Positions 8,609 through 16,742 of a DNA stretch of 64,000 bases are shown here, piece by piece. Made by a program: the position numbers and the translations under genes. The stretch's first letter is position 1; each line of letters begins with the position of its first letter. Below the pieces are notes generated by a model, which was not told the DNA's origin, ran no database searches, and saw only the letters and a program-made list of their open reading frames with translations. The DNA is from Ensifer adhaerens (GTDB lineage: Bacteria; Pseudomonadota; Alphaproteobacteria; Rhizobiales; Rhizobiaceae): NCBI RefSeq assembly GCF_002940685.1, contig NZ_PNFP01000004.1, positions 124,001 to 188,000 on the forward strand, read 5' to 3'.

Positions 8609-8731
8609 TCAACGGAAGATCTTCTGCGTCGCGTAGCGCTCGCGCCGGTCACGGGACTCGTTGCGCAGTCCATGTATCGTCGCAAAGAGCATCGCGAAAA
8701 ACATCGCCATCGAAAACAGAGCAAGTCCCAT
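8609..8731 (-). CDS. Small single-span membrane protein (40 aa)
   Basis: ATG at 8731, ribosome site AAAGGA 10 bases upstream. Residues 2-19 (GLALFSMAMFFAMLFATI) are hydrophobic with four Met and four Phe; residues 20-40 are basic and polar (RNESRDRRERYATQ). The layout mirrors its downstream neighbour: short N-terminus, one span, charged tail. It is first in the unit behind a perfect EcfG-type promoter at 8755-8780, so it is probably stress induced. No family recognised; function unknown. Confidence 0.65.
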   Translation of the reverse strand: MGLALFSMAMFFAMLFATIHGLRNESRDRRERYATQKIFR

Positions 8732-8754
8732 AGCCGTAATCCTTTCGCATCCTA

Positions 8755-8780
8755 AACGGCAGTACGTTCGAAAAAGTTCC
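8755..8780 (-). promoter_or_regulatory. EcfG/RpoE2-type general stress promoter
   Basis: On the minus strand GGAAC (8780-8776) and CGTT (8758-8755) are separated by 17 bases, matching the alphaproteobacterial general-stress sigma consensus GGAAC-N16/17-CGTT exactly. Transcription would begin just before the ribosome site of the 40-residue protein gene at 8731. Confidence 0.7.
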
Positions 8781-8958
8781 GTTGTTACTGGCGCTACACT
8801 TAACGTCTTTGGTGTGAAGCACCGTTGAACATGGCATTCATCTAGCATTCATTCTTTCTGTCCCGCTGTTTCCCAGGGAACAGGGGGCAAGCGGCGTACA
8901 ACTCTTGCGATCCGTCGCCGTCCGTGACAAAAGGCTTCACCAAACGGAAACAGGTGCG

Positions 8959-9453
8959 ATGACCACGGCATTTTATCCCGGCTCCTTCGATCCGATGACG
9001 AACGGGCATCTCGACGTGCTCGTCCAGGCACTGAACGTGGCGGCGAAGGTCATCGTCGCAATCGGTATCCATCCGGGTAAGGCGCCGCTTTTTTCCTTCG
9101 ACGAACGCGCCGATCTCATCCGCCGGTCGCTTCTGGAGTTTCTGCCGGACAGGGCAGGCGACATCGATGTCGTTGCCTTCGACAATCTGGTGGTGGATGC
9201 GGCGCGCGAGCGCGGGGCGAAACTGCTGGTGCGTGGCCTTCGCGACGGAACCGACCTCGACTACGAGATGCAGATGGCCGGTATGAACCGGCAGATGGCG
9301 CCGGATATCCAGACCTTGTTCTTGCCGGCCGGCACGGCCTCACGGCCCATTACGGCCACATTGGTCCGCCAGATCGCGGCCATGGGCGGCGACGTCAGTG
9401 CCTTCGTGCCCAGGTCCGTTTACGAAGCACTGCAGGCCAAACGCCGGCCCTGA
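8959..9453 (+). CDS. coaD: Pantetheine-phosphate adenylyltransferase
   Basis: Transfers AMP from ATP to 4'-phosphopantetheine, the fourth step of coenzyme A synthesis, in the cytoplasm. The 164-residue length is normal. The nucleotidyltransferase motif is [13 protein letters not shown] (residues about 8-20) with the TNGH signature, and the C-terminal [10 protein letters not shown] corresponds to the ISSTLVRE motif. I chose the ATG at 8959 because the protein then begins [12 protein letters not shown], as in the family; upstream in-frame starts lack support. First gene of a plus-strand run through tgt. Confidence 0.96.
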   Translation: MTTAFYPGSFDPMTNGHLDVLVQALNVAAKVIVAIGIHPGKAPLFSFDERADLIRRSLLEFLPDRAGDIDVVAFDNLVVDAARERGAKLLVRGLRDGTDLDYEMQMAGMNRQMAPDIQTLFLPAGTASRPITATLVRQIAAMGGDVSAFVPRSVYEALQAKRRP

Positions 9454-9487
9454 CGGGCCGCCCCAATTCACCACGCAGGGAGAAATC

Positions 9488-10060
9488 ATGAAAATCCTCC
9501 ACCTCGCTTTAGCCGGCGCCATCGCGCTTGCTTCCTTTACGGGAACGGCGCTTGCACAATCGGCCGACAACTTCCTGACGATCACGCTCAAGGACGGCCC
9601 GGTCGTCGTCGAGCTGCGCCCCGACATCGCGCCCAAGCATGTCGAGCAGATCAAGGCGCTGGCCGCCGCCGGTGAATACGACAACGTCGCTTTCCACCGC
9701 GTGATCAAGGGCTTCATGGCCCAGACCGGCGACGTGCAGTATGGCGACATGGAAAACGGCTACCAGCCGCAGGCTGCCGGCACCGGCGGCTCGTCGCGTC
9801 CGGACGTCCCGGCCGAGTTCTCCGACGTCCCGTTTGAACGCGGCACGGTCGGCATGGCCCGCTCGCAGGACCCGAACAGCGCCAACTCGCAGTTCTTCAT
9901 CATGTTCGCCCCGGGCGACTTCCTCAACGGCCAGTACACGGTCGTCGGCAAGGTCGTGTCGGGCATGGAGAACGTCGACAAGATCAAGCTCGGCGACGAT
10001 GCCAACAACGGTTCCGTCACCGACCCCGACCGCATGATCAGCGTGAAGGTCGGCAAGTAA
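9488..10060 (+). CDS. Periplasmic cyclophilin-type peptidyl-prolyl cis-trans isomerase
   Basis: 190 residues with a signal peptide ([23 protein letters not shown], cut after about residue 23) and a cyclophilin domain: FHRVIKGFMAQTGD holds the catalytic Arg, and SQFFIMFA the substrate pocket. It speeds proline isomerisation in exported proteins. Ribosome site GGGAG. It lies 35 bp after coaD and 22 bp before a cytoplasmic paralogue, so the two look like a duplicated pair in one operon, one exported and one not. Confidence 0.94.
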   Translation: MKILHLALAGAIALASFTGTALAQSADNFLTITLKDGPVVVELRPDIAPKHVEQIKALAAAGEYDNVAFHRVIKGFMAQTGDVQYGDMENGYQPQAAGTGGSSRPDVPAEFSDVPFERGTVGMARSQDPNSANSQFFIMFAPGDFLNGQYTVVGKVVSGMENVDKIKLGDDANNGSVTDPDRMISVKVGK

Positions 10061-10082
10061 GTTAACAGCAAGGAGAAAACCC

Positions 10083-10592
10083 ATGGCCGAGATCAAGGAT
10101 CCGGAAAACACGATCATCCTGGAGACCACCAAGGGCAAGGTCGTCATCGAGCTTCTGCCTGACGTCGCTCCGGGGCACGTCGCCCGCATCAAGGAACTGG
10201 CCCGCGAAGGCGCCTATGACGGCGTGGTGTTCCACCGCGTGATCGAGGACTTCATGGCGCAGACCGGTGACGTCCAGTACGGCAAGACCGGCGGCGAGCA
10301 CTTCAACCCGGCCCGCGCCGGCATGGGCGGCTCCTCCAAGCCGGACCTGAAGGCCGAATTCTCGAATGTCAGCCACGTTCGCGGCACCTGCTCGATGGCC
10401 CGCAGCCAGATGCCGAACTCGGCCAACTCGCAGTTCTTCATCTGCTTCACCGATGCCCCGTGGCTCAACAAGCAGTATTCTGTCTGGGGCCAGGTCATCG
10501 AAGGCATGGACAACATCGACAAGATCAAGCGCGGCGAACCGGTGCGCGATCCCGATACGATCGTCACGATGCGGGTTGCCGCAGACGCCTGA
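10083..10592 (+). CDS. ppiB: Cytoplasmic cyclophilin-type peptidyl-prolyl cis-trans isomerase
   Basis: 169 residues, no signal peptide. The cyclophilin core matches its upstream neighbour closely (FHRVIEDFMAQTGDVQYG; NSANSQFFICF). It keeps the catalytic Arg and Phe positions. Ribosome site AAGGAG. A strong terminator follows at 10611, separating the cyclophilins from queA-tgt. Confidence 0.94.
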   Translation: MAEIKDPENTIILETTKGKVVIELLPDVAPGHVARIKELAREGAYDGVVFHRVIEDFMAQTGDVQYGKTGGEHFNPARAGMGGSSKPDLKAEFSNVSHVRGTCSMARSQMPNSANSQFFICFTDAPWLNKQYSVWGQVIEGMDNIDKIKRGEPVRDPDTIVTMRVAADA

Positions 10593-10610
10593 TTTGCGCT
10601 AATGCACGGA

Positions 10611-10650
10611 CCCGCCCCGGTCGCCAAATGCGCCGGGGCGGGTTTGCTTT
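10611..10650 (+). terminator. Rho-independent terminator after ppiB
   Basis: CCCGCCCCGG (10611-10620) pairs perfectly with CCGGGGCGGG (10633-10642), 12-base loop, followed by TTTGCTTTTG. It sits just before queA, whose transcription may need its own start or read-through. Confidence 0.85.
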
Positions 10651-10665
10651 TGTCTGAAGGTAACG

Positions 10666-11748
10666 ATGCGCGTAGACCTGTTCGACTTCGACCTGCCGGA
10701 AACTTCGATTGCGCTGAGGCCGGCAAGCCCGCGCGACAGCGCCCGCATGCTCGTCGTTCGCCCCGATGATGCCGCGGTGCTCTCGGATCACGGCGTGCTC
10801 GATCTGCCCTCGTTCCTCAGAAAAGGCGATGCGCTGGTCTTCAACGATACCAAGGTGATCCCGGCGCAGCTCGAGGGCATTCGCCGCCGCGCCGAAGAGA
10901 TTGTCACGCAGGTTTCGCTGACGCTGCATATGCGGGTCGCACCTGATTGCTGGAAGGCTTTCGCCCGCCCGGCCCGTCGCCTCAAGGTCGGCGACCGCAT
11001 TGCCTTCGGCCACGGCGGCTCGAGCTGCCTTCTCGGAACGCTCGACGCAACCGTCGAGGAAAAGGGCGATGCCGGCGAAGTGACGCTGCGTTTCGATCTC
11101 TCCGGTCCCGCGCTCGACGAGGCGATCATGGCGGTCGGTCACATTCCGTTGCCGCCCTACATCGCCTCCAAGCGTGCCGAGGATGCGCAGGACCGCGCCG
11201 ACTACCAGACCATGTATGCCCGCGAGGAGGGCGCCGTTGCGGCGCCGACCGCCGGTCTGCATTTCACCGACCGTCTTTTCGCCAAGCTCGACGAGGCCGG
11301 CATCGAGCGACACTTCGTGACGCTGCATGTGGGCGCCGGCACCTTCCTGCCGGTCAAGGCGGATGACACCGACGATCACGTGATGCATCAGGAGATCGGC
11401 CATGTCGACGCCCGCACCGCCGAGAAGCTCAATGCCGTCAAGGCGAGGGGCGGGCGCATCGTCTGCGTCGGCACGACCTCGCTGCGGCTGATCGAAAGCG
11501 CCACGTCGGAAGACGGCGTGGTCAAGCAATGGTCCGGCCCGACTGGCATTTTCATCACGCCCGGCTACCGCTTCCGCGCCGTCGACATGCTGATGACGAA
11601 CTTCCATCTGCCGAAATCGACGCTGTTCATGCTGGTTTCGGCCTTCTCAGGCCTGGAGACGATGCGTGATGCCTATAGGCACGCGATCGAGACCGGCTAC
11701 CGCTTCTATTCCTATGGCGACGCCAGCCTGCTTTTCCGGAAAAACTAG
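10666..11748 (+). CDS. queA: S-adenosylmethionine:tRNA ribosyltransferase-isomerase
   Basis: Converts preQ1 in tRNA to epoxyqueuosine using the ribosyl part of AdoMet. The 360-residue protein shows family marks: [11 protein letters not shown] at the start, [31 protein letters not shown] and [10 protein letters not shown] near the end. The stop TAG is followed immediately by the tgt ATG, so the two are translationally coupled. Length is normal. Confidence 0.97.
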   Translation: MRVDLFDFDLPETSIALRPASPRDSARMLVVRPDDAAVLSDHGVLDLPSFLRKGDALVFNDTKVIPAQLEGIRRRAEEIVTQVSLTLHMRVAPDCWKAFARPARRLKVGDRIAFGHGGSSCLLGTLDATVEEKGDAGEVTLRFDLSGPALDEAIMAVGHIPLPPYIASKRAEDAQDRADYQTMYAREEGAVAAPTAGLHFTDRLFAKLDEAGIERHFVTLHVGAGTFLPVKADDTDDHVMHQEIGHVDARTAEKLNAVKARGGRIVCVGTTSLRLIESATSEDGVVKQWSGPTGIFITPGYRFRAVDMLMTNFHLPKSTLFMLVSAFSGLETMRDAYRHAIETGYRFYSYGDASLLFRKN

Positions 11749-12879
11749 ATGACCGAGACCTTCCAGTTCAAGCTACACAAGACCGACGGCAAGGCCCGCC
11801 GCGGCGAGGTTTCCATGCCGCGCGGCACGATCCGGACGCCGGCCTTCATGCCCGTCGGCACGGTCGGCACGGTCAAGGCGATGTATCTCGACCAGGTGAA
11901 GGATCTCGGCGCCGACATCATTCTCGGCAACACCTACCATCTGATGCTGCGCCCGGGTGCCGAGCGCGTCGCGCGGCTCGGTGGCCTGCATGGCCTGATC
12001 CGTTGGCAGGGACCGATCCTGACCGATAGCGGCGGTTTCCAGGTCATGTCGCTCGCCGGTCTGCGCAAGCTCGACGAACAGGGCGTCACCTTCAAGAGCC
12101 ATGTCGACGGCGCGCTCTTCCATATGTCGCCGGAGCGCTCGATCGAGATTCAAGGGTTGCTCGACAGCGATATCCAGATGCAGCTCGACGAATGCGTGGC
12201 GCTGCCGGCGGAGCCTAAGGAAATCGAACGCGCGATGGAAATGTCGCTGCGCTGGGCCGAACGCTGCAAGGTCGCCTTCGGCGACCAGCCGGGCAAGGCG
12301 ATGTTCGGCATCGTCCAGGGCGGCGACATTCCGAAGCTGCGCGAACGCTCGGCCGAAGCGCTGAAGGGCCTCGACCTCAAGGGTTATGCGGTCGGCGGCC
12401 TTGCCGTCGGCGAGCCGCAGGAGGTGATGTTGCGCATGCTCGACATTACCTGCCCGATCATGCCCGTGGACAAGCCGCGCTATCTGATGGGCGTCGGTAC
12501 GCCCGACGACATCCTGCGCTCGGTGGCCGAAGGCATCGACATGTTCGACTGCGTGATGCCGACCCGCTCGGGACGCCATGGTCTCGCATTTACCCGCCAC
12601 GGCCGCATCAATCTGCGCAATGCCCGCCACGCCGAAGACATGCGGCCGCTCGACGAGCAGTCCTCGTGCCCGGCGACGCGCGACTATTCGCGTGCCTACC
12701 TGCACCACCTGATCCGCTCGAACGAATCGCTCGGCGGCATGCTCCTGAGCTGGAACAACCTGGCCTACTATCAGGAACTGATGGCCGGCATTCGCCTGGC
12801 GATCGACGAGGGCCGCTTCGCCGACTTCATGGCCGAGACCCAGGAGACCTGGCGGCGAGGGGACCTGCCGCCAGTCTGA
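11749..12879 (+). CDS. tgt: Queuine tRNA-ribosyltransferase (tRNA-guanine transglycosylase), zinc site degenerate
   Basis: Swaps guanine 34 for preQ1 in the anticodons of Tyr, His, Asp and Asn tRNAs. 376 residues, TIM barrel; active-site Asp93 (LTDSGGFQ) and nucleophile Asp267 (FDCVMPTR) are present. The usual CxCxxC...His zinc site is not: aligned positions are Ser305, Cys307, Thr310 and Asn336 (in [12 protein letters not shown] and SWNNLAYY). Elsewhere the C-terminal region follows the family closely. It forms an operon with queA with no gap. Substrate-pocket residues suggest an active enzyme without structural zinc. Confidence 0.95.
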   Translation: MTETFQFKLHKTDGKARRGEVSMPRGTIRTPAFMPVGTVGTVKAMYLDQVKDLGADIILGNTYHLMLRPGAERVARLGGLHGLIRWQGPILTDSGGFQVMSLAGLRKLDEQGVTFKSHVDGALFHMSPERSIEIQGLLDSDIQMQLDECVALPAEPKEIERAMEMSLRWAERCKVAFGDQPGKAMFGIVQGGDIPKLRERSAEALKGLDLKGYAVGGLAVGEPQEVMLRMLDITCPIMPVDKPRYLMGVGTPDDILRSVAEGIDMFDCVMPTRSGRHGLAFTRHGRINLRNARHAEDMRPLDEQSSCPATRDYSRAYLHHLIRSNESLGGMLLSWNNLAYYQELMAGIRLAIDEGRFADFMAETQETWRRGDLPPV

Positions 12880-12904
12880 GGCGGGGCAACCCCTTACGAG
12901 TGGC

Positions 12905-13327
12905 TCAGATCGCCGGACCCGGCGCTTGCTGCAGGATCATCACGCCATTGATCTTGTAGCTGCCATCCGGCTGCTTCAGGAGCTCGTAGACCGCCGTCCA
13001 GTCCTTGCCGTCGGGGGCGGAAATCAGCACTTCCTGTAGCACCTGATCCCCCACCACTTTCGACCGGCCAAAGGCGAAGTTGCCGGGCCGGTAGACGGGT
13101 TGATAGCCACGCTTGACCATGTCGAAGAAGGTCGCCTTGTCGGGAAATTTTCCGCGGATGGCCGGCGAGGCGAAAGAATAGGCAGCCTCCGCATCGTCGT
13201 GCAGGAACGCCGCGATCTGCTGCTGGATGATCGCCCGCGCCGTATCGACGGGCTCGTCTGCGAAGGCGGCCCCGCCGCCGGCCAACGGAGCCACCAGGCC
13301 AAACGCAACAACAAAGCTCCTGAACAT
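12905..13327 (-). CDS. DUF4864 periplasmic protein
   Basis: 140 residues. A signal peptide (about 1-23, ending AAFA) is followed by the DUF4864 domain: RAIIQQQIAAFLHDDAEAAY, FASPAIRGKFPD and a C-terminal INGVMILQ strand. The fold resembles NTF2/SnoaL-like domains; function is unknown. ATG follows GGGAGG. Convergent with tgt, 25 bp apart. Rhizobial genomes commonly carry this family. Confidence 0.8.
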   Translation of the reverse strand: MFRSFVVAFGLVAPLAGGGAAFADEPVDTARAIIQQQIAAFLHDDAEAAYSFASPAIRGKFPDKATFFDMVKRGYQPVYRPGNFAFGRSKVVGDQVLQEVLISAPDGKDWTAVYELLKQPDGSYKINGVMILQQAPGPAI

Positions 13328-13607
13328 CGCCGTCCTCCCTTATTGCAATCAACGACCATAGGGCAGCCATGCCGCTTGGAAACGGGGGTCTTCGGCAGAG
13401 AAATGGTTACGGGTTCTCTTTCCTTGAAAGAGTTGTGTTTAAATTCAATGCGATGATAGAAATTCATAATAAACTGAATTAAATATCATAAGTTAGTGAT
13501 ATTCGTGAATATGGGCGCGCCGGCCGACAGGCGGCAAGTCGAAGAGACCCCGCCGCTCCTGGAACAGCGGGTCGAACTGAAAGCCGGCCGTTTCGATCGC
13601 GCGGGGT
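13328..13607. other. Intergenic region with an AT-rich patch and inverted repeat
   Basis: 280 bases between two minus-strand genes. Positions about 13425-13510 are unusually AT-rich for this genome and contain AATATCA (13482-13488) and TGATATT (13497-13503) around an 8-base spacer. This may be the promoter region of the DUF4864 gene. No gene seen. Confidence 0.5.
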
Positions 13608-14405
13608 TCACCGGAACGTTGCGTCAAGCCAGTCGCGCCATTTCGGTTCGCTGTTGGCCGCACGCGCCCTTGCGTCATCTCCGTAGAAATAGAGCGCAAT
13701 GCTCGCATTGGTGCCATCGCCGCGAGAATAGGTTCCGATCAGCGCGATGCCGGCGGCGGGGGCGTTCAAACGCAAGAGCAGATAGCGCTGCCTGGCGTCC
13801 TGTTGAACACGCTCGACGATGCCGGCAAGGCGCTCCGGCTGTGGCGGCGTGGTCCGCTCTTCGCCGACATTCGCGGCGGCAAGCCCCAGTGCTTCGGTCA
13901 GGCGCGCCCAGACCCCGGTCTCCGGTTCCTTGGTTCGCGCCATGGCGAAGCAGCTTGCTGCATTCTCGCCGGCAAAGTGCGCAAGATAGATCTGCAAGAC
14001 CTCGAAGAACGCCGGCCAGCCGCCCTCGAAGCCTTCCAGCTGGTCGTCCCAGTCGTCGGTCGAGGAAAACAGCGAGTGCACCATGCGCAGCACGCAGCGA
14101 TCGCCGGAGCGCGCCGTGACGGTGATTTCCGTTGCAACCGGCGGCGCGCCTTCGCTCCATTCACGCTCGACATAGGCAAAGCGGGCAGGTGGTTCCCAGT
14201 GCGTTACCTCGCCGGACGAACCACCGTTCGGCCCGAAGTCGAAGGCGATCTTGCCGCCGACCCGCTCGTCGATCTCCGTCTTGGTGAACCAGGCACTGTT
14301 GCCGTTGCCGGTCGCGATCGCCTGCCAGGCCTCTTCGGGCGAGCCCGGTACGATCAGTTCCATTTCCACCCAGCGCTTTCCGCTGCCATCCTTCTTGATC
14401 GGCAT
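13608..14405 (-). CDS. SRPBCC (AHSA1-type) domain protein
   Basis: 265 residues. The N-terminal half is a START/Bet v1-like domain of the AHSA1 type (VEMELIVPGSPEEAWQAIAT; GGKIAFDFG; RFAYVEREW); the C-terminal half, from about 165, has no domain I recognise. Such proteins often bind a hydrophobic ligand, and pairs with an HTH repressor are common. It lies 11 bp after the HTH gene in one operon, controlled by the operator at 15045-15080. Ligand unknown. Confidence 0.85.
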   Translation of the reverse strand: MPIKKDGSGKRWVEMELIVPGSPEEAWQAIATGNGNSAWFTKTEIDERVGGKIAFDFGPNGGSSGEVTHWEPPARFAYVEREWSEGAPPVATEITVTARSGDRCVLRMVHSLFSSTDDWDDQLEGFEGGWPAFFEVLQIYLAHFAGENAASCFAMARTKEPETGVWARLTEALGLAAANVGEERTTPPQPERLAGIVERVQQDARQRYLLLRLNAPAAGIALIGTYSRGDGTNASIALYFYGDDARARAANSEPKWRDWLDATFR

Positions 14406-14416
14406 GAGATATCCTT

Positions 14417-15037
14417 TCAGGAGTTGGTGTCGTCGGGGTCGCCGTTGCCTTCTGTCACGTCATTTGGTGCAGGATAGGAGGCGATGATGAGCCGATGCGG
14501 TCGTGCGGCAGGCGTGCTTTCGTCGTGGTAGCGCGCGGCAAGCGCGGTCACCGCCTGGGCGAGATCGGCGGTAAAGGCGGTACGCTCTGTCGGCGACCGA
14601 AATTTGATCACGGTGTCGATCGACAGTGTCGCCAGCCGCTTGTCCTGTTGGCGGGCCTTGCGGAGCAGGCTGCCGACCTCACGGATCATGCGGGCCGCCA
14701 GTGCGACCAGATAGCTCGCAGACAGGCGATCGTTGCTCCGTCCTGGATCGGCCGCGATCGGTCCCAGCGCTGCGGGCGAAACCACATAGGACGTGGCCGT
14801 CGCAACCATCAGCCGCTCGGTCAGGCCGCCCCAGCGGCGTTCCTCCGCCGGTTCGATCAGCTTGTGTTCTTCAAGCGCCCGCAGGTGATAGTTGACCTTC
14901 TGACGCGTCAGCCCCACACGGCCAGCCAGCGCCGCTGCAGAAGCAGGCGTGGCAAGTTCCGCCAGCAAGCGGGCCTTGATCGGCTCCAGGGCAAGGGCTG
15001 CGGCAGCCGGTGCGTCTATGACATCGAGATCGAGCAT
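14417..15037 (-). CDS. ArsR-like winged helix regulator
   Basis: 206 residues. The DNA-binding domain is at about 18-75 (LLAELATPASAAALAGRVGLTRQKVNYHLRALEEH), followed by an effector or dimer region. I chose ATG at 15037; it has no ribosome site, and the predicted promoter -10 ends 7 bases upstream, so the mRNA is probably leaderless. Two copies of a dyad lie directly upstream, indicating autorepression. It is cotranscribed with the SRPBCC gene, a common regulator-partner layout. Frames extending further upstream have no family support. Confidence 0.85.
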   Translation of the reverse strand: MLDLDVIDAPAAAALALEPIKARLLAELATPASAAALAGRVGLTRQKVNYHLRALEEHKLIEPAEERRWGGLTERLMVATATSYVVSPAALGPIAADPGRSNDRLSASYLVALAARMIREVGSLLRKARQQDKRLATLSIDTVIKFRSPTERTAFTADLAQAVTALAARYHDESTPAARPHRLIIASYPAPNDVTEGNGDPDDTNS

Positions 15038-15043
15038 GGCGTG

Positions 15044-15080
15044 ATTGTCGCCTTGACAATTTTTTTTGTCAAGGCGACAA
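15044..15080 (-). promoter_or_regulatory. Duplicated operator with embedded promoter for the HTH-SRPBCC operon
   Basis: Two 15-bp sites, each TTGTC-N5-GACAA (15045-15059 and 15066-15080), are exact reverse complements of each other, separated by six T. On the minus strand the distal site contains a perfect -35 TTGACA (15072-15067), and 17 bases on the proximal site contains GACAAT (15049-15044) as -10. Repressor binding would block the whole promoter. Confidence 0.75.
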
Positions 15081-15204
15081 ATGCCCGTCATGAGGGTAGG
15101 GGCGGTGTGTTCAGCACGGAGAAGCCGCAAAGTTCTCATCGATTGAGCCGGACGAATGCTCAGAGTTTGACTGTGAGCACTTCGCGCATCATGTGATGGA
15201 AACC

Positions 15205-15687
15205 ATGCAGCCAACGATCCGCCGCGCCACCGCCGCCGACCATGAGCGCCTGGAGGCGCTCCAGCGCCTCGCATCGTTGGCGACCGGCGAACACCATCAG
15301 GAACTGCTCGACAATCCTGCCGTCTTCGGCATCGCGGCCGAAAACATTGCCCATTCGCTCGTCGCCGAACTGGACGGCGAGGTGGTCGGATTTTGCACCG
15401 TGTTGCCGACATCGGCCGATGTTGCGGAAGTCGATGCCGTCTTCATAGATCCCAAAACCTGGCGACGGGGCATCGGGCGCATGCTGCTGATTGAGGCGGA
15501 ACGACGGGCCGCACAGTCCGGCATCCGCACTTTGGGCGTAACATCCGGTGGCCATGCGGTTTCGTTCTACCAAGCTCTCGGTTTCCGGTTGTCGGGAACA
15601 GAGATGACGGATTTCGGGCCCGCGGATCGGTTGACGAAGGACATCGGGGAAACGAATCCCGGCCAGGTTGCGCATAGAGCCGGCTGA
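15205..15687 (+). CDS. GNAT-family N-acetyltransferase
   Basis: 160 residues. The acetyl-CoA-binding loop is visible as RRGIGRMLLIEAE (about 92-105), with VVGFCTVLP and FYQALGFRLSG typical of the fold. Start choice is open: GTG 15193, ATG 15196 and ATG 15205 are in frame; I prefer 15205 because GGA lies at the right distance and the product starts MQPTIRRATAADHE. Divergent from the HTH gene. Substrate unknown. Confidence 0.85.
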   Translation: MQPTIRRATAADHERLEALQRLASLATGEHHQELLDNPAVFGIAAENIAHSLVAELDGEVVGFCTVLPTSADVAEVDAVFIDPKTWRRGIGRMLLIEAERRAAQSGIRTLGVTSGGHAVSFYQALGFRLSGTEMTDFGPADRLTKDIGETNPGQVAHRAG

Positions 15688-15801
15688 AAGCCGCTGAAAA
15701 CCGGGCAGGGGTCTTCGGTGCGGCCTGGCAACCACCGCTATAGTCCAGATAGTATTGATCCATTCAGGGTGGTGTTCACGGGCGAGGATCGGAATGCGCC
15801 G

Positions 15802-16272
15802 ATGACGACAAAGACGATCGATGTCTATCATCCCCGAACCGTCTCACATCTGGGTCAGTGGGAGATCGGCGATCTCAAGCTCAAAATCTATGGCCTTCTT
15901 GCTGGAGGTGCGACCATCGATGGGCCGATGGTGCTGTTGGCTCAATCGATCGTGCGCCAGGACGTGCTTCAGCGCGTTCGCGACGAGGGTGACAGCAATG
16001 GCATGGGTTTTGTGATCATTCACCCCGGCACACTTGGCCTTTCCATCTCTGTTCACTGGTGGATCCAGGGCTCGGTTCTGTGTCAGCACAACTACCTGAG
16101 GCTGTATTCGTCCTCTGAGCCGATGGATGCGGCAAGGAGGCCGGTCATCGCCTGTGTTTGGGAATTGGCTCTGATCAATGCCGAGCAGGAAACCTGGCGA
16201 AAGACAATGATGAAAAGTGCTCCTGATCCATCGGCTTACATGGGAGAGCATTTTGCGCTTGAGACGGTCTGA
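15802..16272 (+). CDS. Uncharacterised protein, possibly cut short by an in-frame stop
   Basis: 156 residues, no recognised family. It is soluble, with a GMGFVIIHPG strand-turn pattern and an aromatic HWWIQG segment near residues 90-96. ATG 15802 is preferred, with GAGGATCGGAA upstream; an upstream GTG at 15718 is possible. Base composition is lower in GC than neighbours. After its TGA the same frame stays open with coding-like codons to 16497, so the gene may be a truncated form. It lies beside an IS-like remnant, which suggests acquired DNA. Confidence 0.55.
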   Translation: MTTKTIDVYHPRTVSHLGQWEIGDLKLKIYGLLAGGATIDGPMVLLAQSIVRQDVLQRVRDEGDSNGMGFVIIHPGTLGLSISVHWWIQGSVLCQHNYLRLYSSSEPMDAARRPVIACVWELALINAEQETWRKTMMKSAPDPSAYMGEHFALETV

Positions 16273-16546
16273 CAGCCGGATGCGGATGCTGTTGAGGATG
16301 GCGTTGATCTGAACCATTACGTTTTCATCGACGGTCCTGTGATGAAAGCGTTTCGTCGAAGCTGCACTCGAAAACCAGCCGCGCATCTTTCTTTCGAGAA
16401 AGGCAAAGTCGCGAGGACGGAAATAAACCGTGTCCAGAAGATGTTGCAGTTCCATGCGCGCTACGGAACGAGTTCTCCGTGCGGCGAAAATCGCTAGAGA
16501 GCAATTCTGTCCGCAAGTTCGCTGGTCATCAGAATCCGGGGAGAGT

Positions 16547-16589
16547 GACATTCCAACTTTGCAGGATCAGGACACTTTAACTTTGCGGC
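16547..16589 (+). mobile_element. Remnant of an IS21-like terminus (tandem terminal repeats)
   Basis: Two copies of GACAnTnnAACTTTGCnGn at 16547-16565 and 16571-16589, period 24 bp, followed by TACAC. Repeated ACTTTGC-type terminal sites are what I remember for IS21-family ends. No transposase gene is adjacent, so only an end remains. Family assignment is from memory. Confidence 0.4.
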
Positions 16590-16602
16590 TACACAGAACG
16601 AT

Positions 16603-16635
16603 CGCATAAGATAGATTATGGAACTATCGTATGCG
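16603..16635. repeat. 12-bp inverted repeat upstream of purC
   Basis: CGCATAAGATAG (16603-16614) and CTATCGTATGCG (16624-16635) pair at 11 of 12 positions around a 9-base spacer. It begins 13 bp after the IS-like repeats and about 110 bp before purC. It may be a transposon scar or a control element for purC. Confidence 0.45.
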
Positions 16636-16742
16636 CCGGAAAAGATGGATTGCGGCTGATCCTTGGTTTGCCGACCTTGACCCGGCCTGTCCAGCCTGCT
16701 TAGCGTTCCCGCATCGAAGCACCACTTTCAAGGCCAGATGTG

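Larger units (their letters stand above)
16273..16742. other. Gene-free stretch with degraded mobile-element sequence
   Basis: About 470 bases. From 16273 to 16497 the frame of the upstream gene continues open after its stop. 16547-16589 holds two tandem 19-bp repeats like the ends of IS21-type elements, and 16603-16635 an inverted repeat. No intact gene is convincing on either strand; a minus-strand open frame here lacks a ribosome site and family features. Confidence 0.55.

Noticed and set aside
15844-16551. Minus-strand 235-codon frame over the unknown gene and the IS-like region
   Set aside because: No ribosome site or family features; overlaps the better supported plus-strand gene.
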